Shown in pieces: positions 8,362-17,694 of a DNA stretch of 64,000 nt (position 1 is the first letter of the stretch; each line of letters starts with the position of its first letter). Position numbers and translations under genes: made by a program. Location of the stretch: assembly GCA_029213005.1 (NCBI GenBank), contig JARGPI010000016.1, positions 1 to 64,000 on the forward strand. The letters are read 5' to 3'. The stretch comes from Verrucomicrobiales bacterium. Its GTDB lineage: Bacteria; Verrucomicrobiota; Verrucomicrobiia; Verrucomicrobiales; DEV007. The notes below the pieces were generated by a model that was given only the letters and a program-made list of their open reading frames with translations, was not told the origin of the DNA and did not search any database.

Positions 8362-9561
8362 ATGAAAGCTTGGTTATCGTTTGCGGTCGTTCTGTTTCTG
8401 GCGGGTTTCTCGATTAGTCTCCGGGGGGCTGAAATATCGGTGCATTCCGATTTTGAGGGTGGTTCAGTCGATGTGCTGGAAATCGATGCCGAAAATCAGT
8501 TGCTTAAGATTTTCCCGGCCGACCACCCGGGGAAGGGCTGGCGTTGCTGGTGGTATTTCCGGGCGGAAGGTCTGAGCCCGGAAAAGTCTCTGACGCTGGA
8601 GGTGGGGCCCGCCCCTTGGGCAACTCCCGATCGGGCGCATCTCAGTGACGATGGTGGGAAGACCTGGCGGCACTCCGGGGCAGGGGTGCGTAAGGATAAA
8701 AATATCATCTATACCATCCCGGTTACTCAATCAACCATGTGGTTTGCCTGGGGGCCGCCGTTTACTCCGGAAGACTCGAAATCTCTAGTCGATTCCATAG
8801 CCGCAAACTATGAGGTGGCGACGTCATTTAATTTAGCAACCACGAGAGAAGATCGCCCGACTCCCGCCCTGAAAATAACAGCCCCGGGTGACGCTTTAAA
8901 CCGGAAAGTGATCTGGTTTCAGGCCCGTCAGCATGCCTGGGAGAGCGGTTCCAGTTGGGTCGCAAAGGGCCTCGCCGATTTTCTGGTGTCTGATGTTCCC
9001 GCCGCCGTTCAGTTGCGGGAAAAAGCCGAGATTTATTTGGTCCCGATTATGGATATCGATAATACGGTGAGAGGGGCGGGAGGTAAAAACCAGAAGCCCC
9101 AGGATCACAATCGTGACTGGTCGGAGGCGCCTCATTGGCATGCCGTGGCGGCTGCTCAGAATTATATCAAAAAGGCTGACGAAGAAGGGCGCTTTGCTCT
9201 CTTCGTAGATCTACACAATCCGGCGGCAGGCGACCGGTTTCCCTATTACTACATTCCATCCCGCGACGAAATGTCTGAGGTGGGTCGAGGGAATCTAAAC
9301 CGGTTTCTGGCGCTGTCGAAATTGCAGATCAATGGGCCGCTTCGGTATATGGGGCGCGCGACCGAGTCGGGCTCAAAGTATGATCCGAAAAACTGGACCC
9401 GGATCAGTAAAAACTGGGTGATCGCTCACACTGCTGATGAAGCGGTCGCCGCGACTCTGGAAACCTCCTGGAATACACCGGCCAGCACAATAGAAAATTA
9501 CGAAACTGTGGGTCGACAGTTGGGCCAGACCGCTTCGATTTATCTTCTCGAAAATCAGTAG
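8362..9561 (+). CDS. Secreted M14-family zinc carboxypeptidase-like protein
   Basis: A 399-residue secreted protein of the M14 metallopeptidase family. After a signal peptide (about residues 1-22) comes a beta-sandwich N-terminal domain typical of cytosolic-carboxypeptidase-like members (WRCWWYF segment), then the catalytic domain with zinc ligands His191 and Glu194 (HAWES), His285 in DLHNP and the likely catalytic glutamate Glu367 in TLETSWNTP. Start at 8362 gives the best signal peptide; an ATG four codons earlier at 8350 is also possible. Family knowledge suggests release of C-terminal residues or amide cleavage; the substrate is unknown. Confidence 0.82.
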   Translation: MKAWLSFAVVLFLAGFSISLRGAEISVHSDFEGGSVDVLEIDAENQLLKIFPADHPGKGWRCWWYFRAEGLSPEKSLTLEVGPAPWATPDRAHLSDDGGKTWRHSGAGVRKDKNIIYTIPVTQSTMWFAWGPPFTPEDSKSLVDSIAANYEVATSFNLATTREDRPTPALKITAPGDALNRKVIWFQARQHAWESGSSWVAKGLADFLVSDVPAAVQLREKAEIYLVPIMDIDNTVRGAGGKNQKPQDHNRDWSEAPHWHAVAAAQNYIKKADEEGRFALFVDLHNPAAGDRFPYYYIPSRDEMSEVGRGNLNRFLALSKLQINGPLRYMGRATESGSKYDPKNWTRISKNWVIAHTADEAVAATLETSWNTPASTIENYETVGRQLGQTASIYLLENQ

Positions 9562-9567
9562 CCGGTT

Positions 9568-10830
9568 TTAGGCTAACTCAAGTCCTGTCATTGTGGATTT
9601 ACCGGTTCCAAACGAATCGGTTTCCAGTCCGAGCCGCTGGAGCATGGATACATAGAGATTGGGCAGCGGGGCGTTGTTTGACCGGTCAAATGCGAGGTGT
9701 TGGCCGTGCTTGAAGCCGCCTCCGGCGAGGACGATAGGTAGACTTCTTGTATCGTGACTGCTCGCATTTCCCAGATTGGAGCCGAGCATGACCATGGTGT
9801 GATCAAGCAAGGAGCCTTCTTCCTCTTTGCTGGTGGCCAGCTTGTCGATGAAGGTGGCAAATTCCTGAATGATCGCGGTTTCGACTATCGTGAGTTGGCG
9901 GATTTTTTCGGGATCGAGCCCGTGATGGCTGAGGTTGTGATAATCCACTTCAATCCCCGGAATCACGGGGACGGAGTTCATCCCGGTTTGATTGTAAGTG
10001 ATGAAGCGGGTGGAATCGGTTTCGAGAGCGAGATGCATCACTTCGTATTTCAGGCGCATTCGTTCGATAATTTTCAACGAGTCGGGGATGTCGACGATCG
10101 GTTTGCGATCAACTTGCGGCTTGGGTTTCTGCTGCCAGTCCTCAGCTTTGGCGAGTCGTCGCTCCGCTTCTCTCACAGCTTCGAAGTATTGATCCAGTTT
10201 CTCCCTGTCCCGGCCGCTCAGTCGCCGGGATAGATCTTTTGATTTATCGAGGACGGAGTCGAGCACGCTTTTTCCATCTTTGATGCGGCGTAACTGCTGA
10301 CTTTGTTCCTCGGGTTTCCCGGTGAGAAACAGCTTCTGAAAGATCTGCGAGGGTCGGGTTTCAGCAGGGACTTCGACACCGTTTCGTGACCAGGACAAAC
10401 CGGGACCGGAACTGCTCATCGCCAGTGAGGCAAAACGGGTTTCGCTTCCCAGTTTGCTCGCGGCGTATTGATCGATCGATATCGTATTTCGGAACCCGGC
10501 GCTGTTGGGGTGGGGAGCGGTGGTTAAGAAGGATTTGTAGGAGTCGTGACCGCCGCCGACCTCGGGGTTGGAAACACCGGAGATCACCGTCAGATTATCT
10601 CGGTGAGCTTCGAGGAGCTTGAGATAGGGCGTGATTTCATATTCCCTGCCTGCAGCTGTAGGGATGATGTTAGGGACATGGAGACCCAGGGCTATGTTGA
10701 CAAAGACCATGCGCTTCTTCTGCTGCGGAATCGGCGAAGCATTGAGCGCTTCCATAAAAGGTAGTGCGAGACTGACCCCGGCTCCCCGGAGAATTGTTCT
10801 GCGGTCGATTGGTGTGCTGACGGTATTCAT
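9568..10830 (-). CDS. DUF1552 domain-containing exported protein
   Basis: A 420-residue protein that closely fits DUF1552, a family common in Planctomycetota and Verrucomicrobiota and almost always encoded beside DUF1592 proteins. The N-terminus DRRTILRGAGVSLALPF is a twin-arginine signal, and conserved blocks include a GGGHDSYKS-like segment and a C-terminal LGSNLGNASSHDTR segment resembling alkaline phosphatase/DUF1501-type folds. Its ATG overlaps the TGA of the upstream DUF1592 gene (ATGA), so it is the third gene of a translationally coupled operon. Biochemical function is not established. Confidence 0.9.
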   Translation of the reverse strand: MNTVSTPIDRRTILRGAGVSLALPFMEALNASPIPQQKKRMVFVNIALGLHVPNIIPTAAGREYEITPYLKLLEAHRDNLTVISGVSNPEVGGGHDSYKSFLTTAPHPNSAGFRNTISIDQYAASKLGSETRFASLAMSSSGPGLSWSRNGVEVPAETRPSQIFQKLFLTGKPEEQSQQLRRIKDGKSVLDSVLDKSKDLSRRLSGRDREKLDQYFEAVREAERRLAKAEDWQQKPKPQVDRKPIVDIPDSLKIIERMRLKYEVMHLALETDSTRFITYNQTGMNSVPVIPGIEVDYHNLSHHGLDPEKIRQLTIVETAIIQEFATFIDKLATSKEEEGSLLDHTMVMLGSNLGNASSHDTRSLPIVLAGGGFKHGQHLAFDRSNNAPLPNLYVSMLQRLGLETDSFGTGKSTMTGLELA

Positions 10831-13262
10831 GGCTTTTGGAAGGTGTCGCTTTGGATGATTTCGTGGATCAGCGAGCGGAATCCGTAGTTGGTTTGCCGCA
10901 GCTTTCCGACTACGTCTTCAACAGCGGGGCGGTCGGAAAATTCGAGCTTTCGCCCGAGGGCATAGGTATAGATTTGGCGGGTCAAATTTCGCGCCGGAAT
11001 CTCCGGGTTTTTCACAAGGATCGATTTGAATTCTTTGATATCGGTAAAGGGTTCTCCCGTGGCCATGTGGCCGGTTGAATCGACAGGCAGACCGATTCGG
11101 TACTTCACCCAGGCAAAGGTGATGGGATGTTGCTTCATTCCGGTCCTCTTGCCAGATTCGGAGAGGGTGCGGTAGTTGCTTCGGAATCCGCCGATCGGAT
11201 CGAACTGTTCGAGAGCAAACCCGATTGGATCGATCTTTGCGTGGCATCCGGCGCATTCTTTTGCCTCGCGGTGTTTTTCAAGTTTTTCCCGAAGAGTGGT
11301 GGTGCCGCGAATGTCAGGTTCCACCGAGCCTACGTTATCCGGTGGAGGTGATGTCGGAGTGCCGAGGATATGTTCGAGCACCCAGTGCCCTCTCAGGACG
11401 GGCGAGGTGTTGGTGCCGTTTGCGGTTACTTTGAGGAGGCTGGCCTGAGTGAGCAGCCCGCCCCTGATGCTGGACTCCGGCAGGGTGACTTTTCGAAATG
11501 CCTGACCTTCGACACCGTCGATTTGATAGTGTTTGGCGAGTCGCTCGTTAAGATAGGTAAAGTCGCTATCTAGAAAATTGACCAAACCGAGATCATTTTT
11601 TAAAATATCGGTAAAGAAAAGCTCGGTTTCCTTCAGCATGGAAAGGCGAAGTAATTCATCAAACTCCGGAAAGAGAACCGGGTCCGGCTCTGTGAATTTG
11701 ATCTGCCGGAGGTCGAGCCATTGCCCTGTGAAATTCTGCGTGAACGCGACTGACTTTTTATCGTTTAGCAGTCTTTCCGTCTGGCTCTTCAGAACATCGG
11801 GCCGGGAGAGCGTTCCTTTAGCAGCAAGGTCCCGGAGTTCTCTGTCAGGCGGAGCACTCCACAGAAAATAGGAGAGGCGGGAAGCAAGTGAAAATTGACT
11901 GAGCGTGGGATCTTCTGATTCCTCCAGAAACAGGAATTCCGGGGAGCAAAGTAGCATTTTCAAGCTGACGCGAAGCGCGCTTTCGAAGTTGTGGTCCGGG
12001 TTTTGCAGAGCGTTGGAAAACAGACCGGTATAATAGTCGATTTCCTCTATGGCGACAGGTCTCCGGAAGGCTGCAGGAAGTAATCTTTCATAGATTGCCT
12101 TCACATCCTCAATAGTGCCGTTTTCTATATCCGTATCGCCGAGTAATTGCTTCCTGCTGGGTGGGGGCCATTGCTCAAGGGGGCCCTCGATGATAATGTC
12201 GCCGATTTCTATACCCGGTTCGGGATAGGTATCCGCATCTTTCCGGGTGTCGCGGGTTCCATAGCATTTCGGCTGGAAGGTGCCGCCCGGTTCGAGGAGT
12301 CGGTCTTCAAACTCGATGGTGGTCCATTCATCGGGCGGAACGTCGAAGTAGCCGACGAGGTGGTTTTCTTTTCGCCTTACGATCGTGTCGCCGCCGTAAA
12401 TTCTCAGAGTGACCGGCTTGTCGCTCTGAATCGCACGGACTTCAAATTTTGCACGGTAGGTCCCGGCGGGAGCTTTGAGTCGGGTAAAATTCACCAGATT
12501 GGTAGGGCAATAGCCGGACTGAAAAATCACGAGGCCGCGACCGGTTTTCCGGAACATTTTTCCAATTTGATTTTCGAGTTGGGGATTCCCTCTCCAATCG
12601 ACTTGTTCGAGCAGATTGGTTTTATGGTAGATTTTTTTAGGTGCGACCGGTGGGCCGAATACCGCATCGAGAACTTGATCAGCGACATTGAGATAGGCCT
12701 GGATCGCTTCGGCGGAGACGGCGAGTCCACTGCCGACATTGTCGAATCCATCGGTGGGTGTGTCGTCCGGTAAACCCTGCACGACCAGTTCGATATTAAA
12801 AAGATCGCGGACTGTGTTCTGATACTCATTCCGGTTGAGTCGTCGAAGTACGGTATTCGCCCGAGTTGAGGTGTCGTCGGTGAGAGACTTATTCAATGAT
12901 GCAAGAAAGGCCTTGGAATCATCAGGGTCGGGGCGCTTTTTCTTTTCTTTGGGAGGCATCTCCCCACGATCGATTTGATCGTGGATCAGAACCCAGCGTC
13001 TTGTGGTCTCCTCGTTGGAGAGATCAAAATCGAGATCGTAGAGATCGATTTGGCCTTCCGCATCGGCTCCGTCGTGGCAATCGACGCAGTTCTTTTCCAG
13101 GTAGTTCCAAATGCCTGCGGGCGGGTCAACTGCCAGGGTGGTGAAAGTGGTGAAGAGGGAAAAGATAAAGTAGAGAAATGCAGACTGTACAGGGTACAAT
13201 TTGAGACTGTACCCTGTACAGTTTTCGGTATCTACCCGGGAGATTGTCGGAATCTGCCTCAT
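10827..13262 (-). CDS. DUF1592 (PSD-type) cytochrome-like exported protein
   Basis: An 811-residue protein with the domain series DUF1587-DUF1592-DUF1588-DUF1585 found in planctomycete/verrucomicrobial surface proteins. A heme-type CVDCH motif lies just after the N-terminal hydrophobic segment, and a second CAGCH lies before DPIGFALEQFD in the DUF1588/1585 part. The start ATG overlaps the upstream TGA (ATGA). The first 30 codons are odd: they read through a 39-bp inverted-repeat element at 13184-13222, and the hydrophobic signal segment begins only at about residue 27. A TTG at 13199, inside the repeat, would give a more ordinary signal peptide. Likely works with its operon partners at the envelope; the substrate is unknown. 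Confidence 0.88.
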   Translation of the reverse strand: MRQIPTISRVDTENCTGYSLKLYPVQSAFLYFIFSLFTTFTTLAVDPPAGIWNYLEKNCVDCHDGADAEGQIDLYDLDFDLSNEETTRRWVLIHDQIDRGEMPPKEKKKRPDPDDSKAFLASLNKSLTDDTSTRANTVLRRLNRNEYQNTVRDLFNIELVVQGLPDDTPTDGFDNVGSGLAVSAEAIQAYLNVADQVLDAVFGPPVAPKKIYHKTNLLEQVDWRGNPQLENQIGKMFRKTGRGLVIFQSGYCPTNLVNFTRLKAPAGTYRAKFEVRAIQSDKPVTLRIYGGDTIVRRKENHLVGYFDVPPDEWTTIEFEDRLLEPGGTFQPKCYGTRDTRKDADTYPEPGIEIGDIIIEGPLEQWPPPSRKQLLGDTDIENGTIEDVKAIYERLLPAAFRRPVAIEEIDYYTGLFSNALQNPDHNFESALRVSLKMLLCSPEFLFLEESEDPTLSQFSLASRLSYFLWSAPPDRELRDLAAKGTLSRPDVLKSQTERLLNDKKSVAFTQNFTGQWLDLRQIKFTEPDPVLFPEFDELLRLSMLKETELFFTDILKNDLGLVNFLDSDFTYLNERLAKHYQIDGVEGQAFRKVTLPESSIRGGLLTQASLLKVTANGTNTSPVLRGHWVLEHILGTPTSPPPDNVGSVEPDIRGTTTLREKLEKHREAKECAGCHAKIDPIGFALEQFDPIGGFRSNYRTLSESGKRTGMKQHPITFAWVKYRIGLPVDSTGHMATGEPFTDIKEFKSILVKNPEIPARNLTRQIYTYALGRKLEFSDRPAVEDVVGKLRQTNYGFRSLIHEIIQSDTFQKP
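13184..13222. repeat. 39-bp two-dyad element, copy 1
   Basis: Two 17-bp imperfect palindromes in inverted order separated by 5 bases: ACTGTACAGGGTACAAT at 13184-13200, spacer TTGAG, and ACTGTACCCTGTACAGT at 13206-13222. The two arms are reverse complements of each other apart from one position, so the whole element can also fold as one long hairpin. It lies inside the 5' end of the DUF1592 coding frame. The same design with the same spacing occurs at 31076 and 53581. Confidence 0.9.
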
Positions 13263-16200
13263 TTCCCCAGTTCACTCAGGTAGCGGACTAAATGGGCGAG
13301 CTGCATATCGCTGAGACCGGCAACCAGGCCATCAGGCATGAGGGAGCCTCCCAGTTTGATTTGCTTTACCTCTGATTTTTTGATGGTTTGAATCTCCCCT
13401 GTGAGGTCGCGGACTGCGATTTCGTTCGTTGTGTCGGTTTGTTTGAATCCGCTGACCACGGTTCCATTCTTCAGGGTGATGTGAGCGGCCTCGTAGCCTT
13501 CTTTGATATTCAAAGCGGGCCAGATCACTTCGGTAACGATCATGTCAATGGGGAGCCCCCGACTGATCGCGCTCAAGTCCGGACCGATTTTACTATTGAG
13601 TCCTCCCGGGATGTGGCAGGCCATACAGCCGGTTTGTTCATATATCTTCTTACCCTCGGCAGCGTTGCCGACGGTATTGGCCGCTTTAACGATTGTGCCG
13701 ATATATTTGGCGGAATAAGTGGGCAAAGCTGGATTAACACCGGCGATTTTCATAAGAATCGGAGCGAGTTTTCGATCGTTTCTCCCCATACTGTTCAGGG
13801 CTTGCAGGGTGAGGCTTGCGGTGGCCGGGGAGAGGGTGTCCGGTTTTTTAAGGGCGCGCATCAGGGCGGCATGACCTTCGGAGCGGGACAGAAGAGGCTG
13901 CAAGTGGGCCGCTGCTTCACCCGGGGTTTTAGCGCTGGTGAGGTTCTGTAGCACATGATTCGCGACTTCATCGGGTGCGAGGCTGACCATCGCATAGAGA
14001 GCCGCCTTGTGGTTTTCCTGAAACGCCGGATCCCGGATTTTTTCGGTGAGAGAAGTGACTTTCCATACTCCGGTTAAGCGAATCGCCTGAGCTTTTAAGG
14101 CTGGATCTGAACTATCGAAAAGTGGCGTTATCCATTTTGCGGGATCGGCGGGGCGACCACGGTTGATGCTGGCAATGACCTCGGGATTGGTAGCTCCATA
14201 TTGAAAAATTAATTCGATATCCTCTGGTGTGGCGATTTCAGCGAGGGCCTTAAGCCACTTGGCCTGGCGGGCGGGGTTTTCTTTCAGTTTCTCGACTTGT
14301 TGACGAATGATTGACGCGGAATCGGCGTTGGGTTGGAGGTTAAAGGGTGTCGCGCCACCCCGGTGGTTTTTAATCTCATCAGCGCGATTCTCTACCCAGC
14401 CGTTTTGTAGCGCGAATATCAAATGCTCGTCTTTTTCAAAATCGAAGGTTCCGTTTGTCAGTGACGATGCCCAGAGGTGGTTGGTGACATTTAACGTTTT
14501 TGTTAAGGCGTGTTGGTGATAGGCATTGAATTCCTTATCGAGCGAGCGGGATGCGAATTTTGCGGCACGGGCGTCCGGGAGGTAGCTTGCTGCGACAATT
14601 GCCTCGAGCCGGACCAGAGGATCTTCGTCTCCGATCTGCGTTTCGAGTAGAGCCAGAGCGTCGGGAACCTTTCCGTCGCGGGCCCAGGTACTGAGTGTTC
14701 TTGTCGCATAAGCCCGCACCCGGGAATCGCTGGAGCGGAGGAGGTCTTTCAGCAGGTCGAGCCGGGGTGTTTCGTGCGCTTCATAGATAGAGAGGGCCTG
14801 AAGGCGGCGGTATTCATCATCGGCTTGTTCGGGTAGCCACTGGTTCAATGCAGCGACCACTTCCGGGGTATCTTTTTCGAAAAGGAGTCGCTTTGATTGA
14901 TACCAGGCCCAGCGCTCCGGAGAGTCGACTTGCTCCAGAATTTCAGGAATCGAAGCGTCTGCCAAATTTGGTGGATCAATTTGGGGGCCGTTCTTCCAGG
15001 TCACCCGCCAGATGCGGCCGTGTTTTTTGTCCCGGTCAGGATGCCGGTAGCTGGCCTGATAGTGCCCGATAATAGGATTGTACCAATCTGCCACATAGAT
15101 GGCGCCATCGGCCCCCATCCGGATTTCCACGGGACGAAAGACATTGTTCTTTGTTTCGATGATATTCGGCAATTGGGTAGACTGATACATACCGTTCTCG
15201 AATGTTAGTTCATGCCATTCGAGAAGATTGGCGTAGTAGCCGCCGATAACGACACGGCCCTGCATCTCTTTCGGAAAGTGACTGCTGTGGAGGAATTCCA
15301 TCCCGACCTGTTTAATCGGCGCGATGCAGAGGTTCATCGCTTTGGCGTTGACGGCGAGTTGAGAGCGGACCAGTCCCGGGGTGCTATACCAAACGCCGAT
15401 GTTAGCTCCGCTTTTGTGAAAAGGCTGACCATACTCGGTAGTAAAGACTCCCCAGCAATTGGCTCCCGCCGATGAAAACTGAAAGAAGGGATCGAGATGG
15501 GCGGGGCGGGGGCGATACCGCCAGACACCGGCTCGGTTCAGGGTTTCGACCCCATACGGAGTTTCCACACGGGAATAGATGTGATGTCCCTGGGTGAACC
15601 ACAATTCCCCTCCGAATCCCCAGTTCAGACCATTGATCATCTGATGAGAATCGGCAGTGCCGAAGCCACCGAGAACGATGCGACTGGTATCGGCTTTTTC
15701 ATCGCCATCGGTGTCGCGAAAGTGTAGTAACTCGGTGCCCTGCGCCACGTATAGACCTCCATCGCCCAGTTCGAGTCCGCTCGGCATAAAAAGTCCTTCT
15801 ACATATTTGTGGAATTTATCGGCGCGACCATCTTTATCGGTATCCTCGCAGACGAGGACGTAGTCGTTGGCCTTTTCGCCGGGTTTAATCTGGGGATAAC
15901 TAACGGCGCAGGCGACCCAGAGGCGGCCTCTTTCATCCCATCTCATTTGAATCGGATTGATGACTCCGTCCTCTTCACTGGCAAATAGATTGACGGCAAA
16001 GCCTTCCATTATTTTGAAGGATGCCAGTTCCTCTTCTGGAGATTGAGGTTTTACTGAGGGAGGTTCCACCGGGATCGATGAGCGAACTCCGATCGGTGTT
16101 GTCGGTTTGCCCGCCAGCGCATTTTGGATATTCAATTCCGCCTGCTCCAGTAGAGGTAAGAAGTCCTCCATCTCTTTAGGAAAGATTCGTTTGCTGTTGT

Positions 16201-17551
16201 CCTTCCAGTCTTTGGAATAGGGCTGGGTGGTCCGGTCGCCGGTAAGAAACGCCCAGTTCATGGGGCGCCAATAATCAAACCAGAGTCGTTCCATTTCGAC
16301 GATTTCCCGGCGGACTGACGAGGTTTCCGTTTCGGGCTGGATAGGTCGATTCATCGCCTTCGCGATAGCTTCGGCCACGATGCGGTGGCCGTTTTCATGC
16401 AGGTGATAGCCGTTTGCTGTGAGGTTTTCCGGTAGTTCGGTGAGGTCGATAAATTGAAGGTCGCGTTTTTCGGCCAGCTCGCTGATTGCTTTGGTATAGG
16501 CTTTAACAGCGGCGTTTATGGAGTTCAAATCGGTCGTTCCGGAAGATTCGAACGGAATCGGGGAAACCAGAATAACCTCTCGATCATCTGCGGAAAAATC
16601 GTCGATTAATTCATTGTAGGCACCGATGAAGGCGGGAATGCCATCGACTCCGTTCAGCGATTCCATCTGCCCGAACTGGGCAATGACAGTTGAGGCCCCC
16701 ACTTCCTCAAGTTGTTTTGGCCAGTCGCGCTGTTGCCTCCAGCTGGCATCGTTTGCGCCGCTTCTCCACTGCTCGAAAACCGTGTCACCTTCCCAGCCAA
16801 AGTTACGCACGATCGTTTTCGTTTCAGGTTCGGAAGCGATCAGATGGGTTTGGAGGAATCCATTGAACCGGGTTCTTTCGATATTGGCACCTCCGGCGAG
16901 AGCGATCACTTTTTTATCTGTAGGGGAGTCCAGTTCGCGTATCGCGAGGTCTTTGTATTGAACCATGGAAGTCGCGTTGCCGTGAATCTGAACGGCGATG
17001 ATGCCGGAGCGCGCGATCTCCGGATCGGGTTCTGTGAAATCGACAGTTTGCACCCCGTTTAACCAGATTTGAAGGCGCGGACCTTCTGCCCGGATCCGGT
17101 AGCCATTCCATTCCCCGAGGGGCTTCTGAGCTTTTTTCAAAGTCGCTTCGTCCGGTTTCGCGAGCATCTTTTTGCGACGACTTTCATCGTAGAGAGCTCC
17201 GTCGTACCCTGCGCCGAGGTCAGCCTGGTAACCTATCACCTCGTGATGATTTGGAATTCGCTCACTGCGAAACTGCACTCCGCCGTTCACGAAACCTTCC
17301 GTGCCGCGGAGCTTCCATTTCAAGGTTAGCTCGAAGTCTTCATAGGATTTTGTGGTTGCGAGAAAGTTGTTTTTTTCCTGTTTGGTCTCGAGGGAGCCCG
17401 CGGTAAGCGCGTCATCCTCGATTCGCCAAACGGTATCGGTGTCTCCCTCCCAGCCGGTGAACGTTATGCCGTCAAAAATTGAAATGGCCGTGGTGTCGGC
17501 CCCGTTAACCCATGCCTGTAGACCGATGAGAAAAATAATGGCAAATCGCAT
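13259..17551 (-). CDS. Giant PVC-type heme protein: DUF1080, SGNH-like, propeller, HEAT and cytochrome c domains
   Basis: A 1430-residue secreted multidomain protein. In order: signal peptide (1-17); DUF1080 concanavalin-like domain (about 20-210) of the 3-keto-disaccharide hydrolase type; an SGNH/GDSL-like domain (about 215-390) with weak blocks (GGANIER in place of GDS, a final NGYHLHENGH); a PVC-type membrane-bound dehydrogenase/beta-propeller domain (about 490-850); HEAT-like repeats; and a C-terminal cytochrome c domain with CMACH followed by the short conserved C-terminal block. Such proteins are a hallmark of PVC bacteria and are linked to extracellular sugar oxidation by association only. 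The start was set at the methionine that opens the signal peptide. It is first in the operon with DUF1592 and DUF1552. Confidence 0.88.
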   Translation of the reverse strand: MRFAIIFLIGLQAWVNGADTTAISIFDGITFTGWEGDTDTVWRIEDDALTAGSLETKQEKNNFLATTKSYEDFELTLKWKLRGTEGFVNGGVQFRSERIPNHHEVIGYQADLGAGYDGALYDESRRKKMLAKPDEATLKKAQKPLGEWNGYRIRAEGPRLQIWLNGVQTVDFTEPDPEIARSGIIAVQIHGNATSMVQYKDLAIRELDSPTDKKVIALAGGANIERTRFNGFLQTHLIASEPETKTIVRNFGWEGDTVFEQWRSGANDASWRQQRDWPKQLEEVGASTVIAQFGQMESLNGVDGIPAFIGAYNELIDDFSADDREVILVSPIPFESSGTTDLNSINAAVKAYTKAISELAEKRDLQFIDLTELPENLTANGYHLHENGHRIVAEAIAKAMNRPIQPETETSSVRREIVEMERLWFDYWRPMNWAFLTGDRTTQPYSKDWKDNSKRIFPKEMEDFLPLLEQAELNIQNALAGKPTTPIGVRSSIPVEPPSVKPQSPEEELASFKIMEGFAVNLFASEEDGVINPIQMRWDERGRLWVACAVSYPQIKPGEKANDYVLVCEDTDKDGRADKFHKYVEGLFMPSGLELGDGGLYVAQGTELLHFRDTDGDEKADTSRIVLGGFGTADSHQMINGLNWGFGGELWFTQGHHIYSRVETPYGVETLNRAGVWRYRPRPAHLDPFFQFSSAGANCWGVFTTEYGQPFHKSGANIGVWYSTPGLVRSQLAVNAKAMNLCIAPIKQVGMEFLHSSHFPKEMQGRVVIGGYYANLLEWHELTFENGMYQSTQLPNIIETKNNVFRPVEIRMGADGAIYVADWYNPIIGHYQASYRHPDRDKKHGRIWRVTWKNGPQIDPPNLADASIPEILEQVDSPERWAWYQSKRLLFEKDTPEVVAALNQWLPEQADDEYRRLQALSIYEAHETPRLDLLKDLLRSSDSRVRAYATRTLSTWARDGKVPDALALLETQIGDEDPLVRLEAIVAASYLPDARAAKFASRSLDKEFNAYHQHALTKTLNVTNHLWASSLTNGTFDFEKDEHLIFALQNGWVENRADEIKNHRGGATPFNLQPNADSASIIRQQVEKLKENPARQAKWLKALAEIATPEDIELIFQYGATNPEVIASINRGRPADPAKWITPLFDSSDPALKAQAIRLTGVWKVTSLTEKIRDPAFQENHKAALYAMVSLAPDEVANHVLQNLTSAKTPGEAAAHLQPLLSRSEGHAALMRALKKPDTLSPATASLTLQALNSMGRNDRKLAPILMKIAGVNPALPTYSAKYIGTIVKAANTVGNAAEGKKIYEQTGCMACHIPGGLNSKIGPDLSAISRGLPIDMIVTEVIWPALNIKEGYEAAHITLKNGTVVSGFKQTDTTNEIAVRDLTGEIQTIKKSEVKQIKLGGSLMPDGLVAGLSDMQLAHLVRYLSELGK

Positions 17552-17694
17552 GCGGTATTCAGGAGCCAAACGGGGCACAATTCAATTGGCGATAATCGGG
17601 CAAAACCGATCTTTTCAGGAAGAAGGGCAAAAAGAGACGCGACGTTTTCAGGGCGTTGCGGCTTTGAGCTTTGAGTTTAAGATTTCGGAATTCT

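Noticed and set aside
12147..12773. A 208-codon plus-strand frame opposite the DUF1592 gene
   Set aside because: Antisense to a clear family match, with no recognisable domain or ribosome binding site.
13388..13951. A 187-codon plus-strand frame opposite the PVC heme protein
   Set aside because: The opposite strand encodes conserved cytochrome and HEAT sequence; this frame shows no family features.
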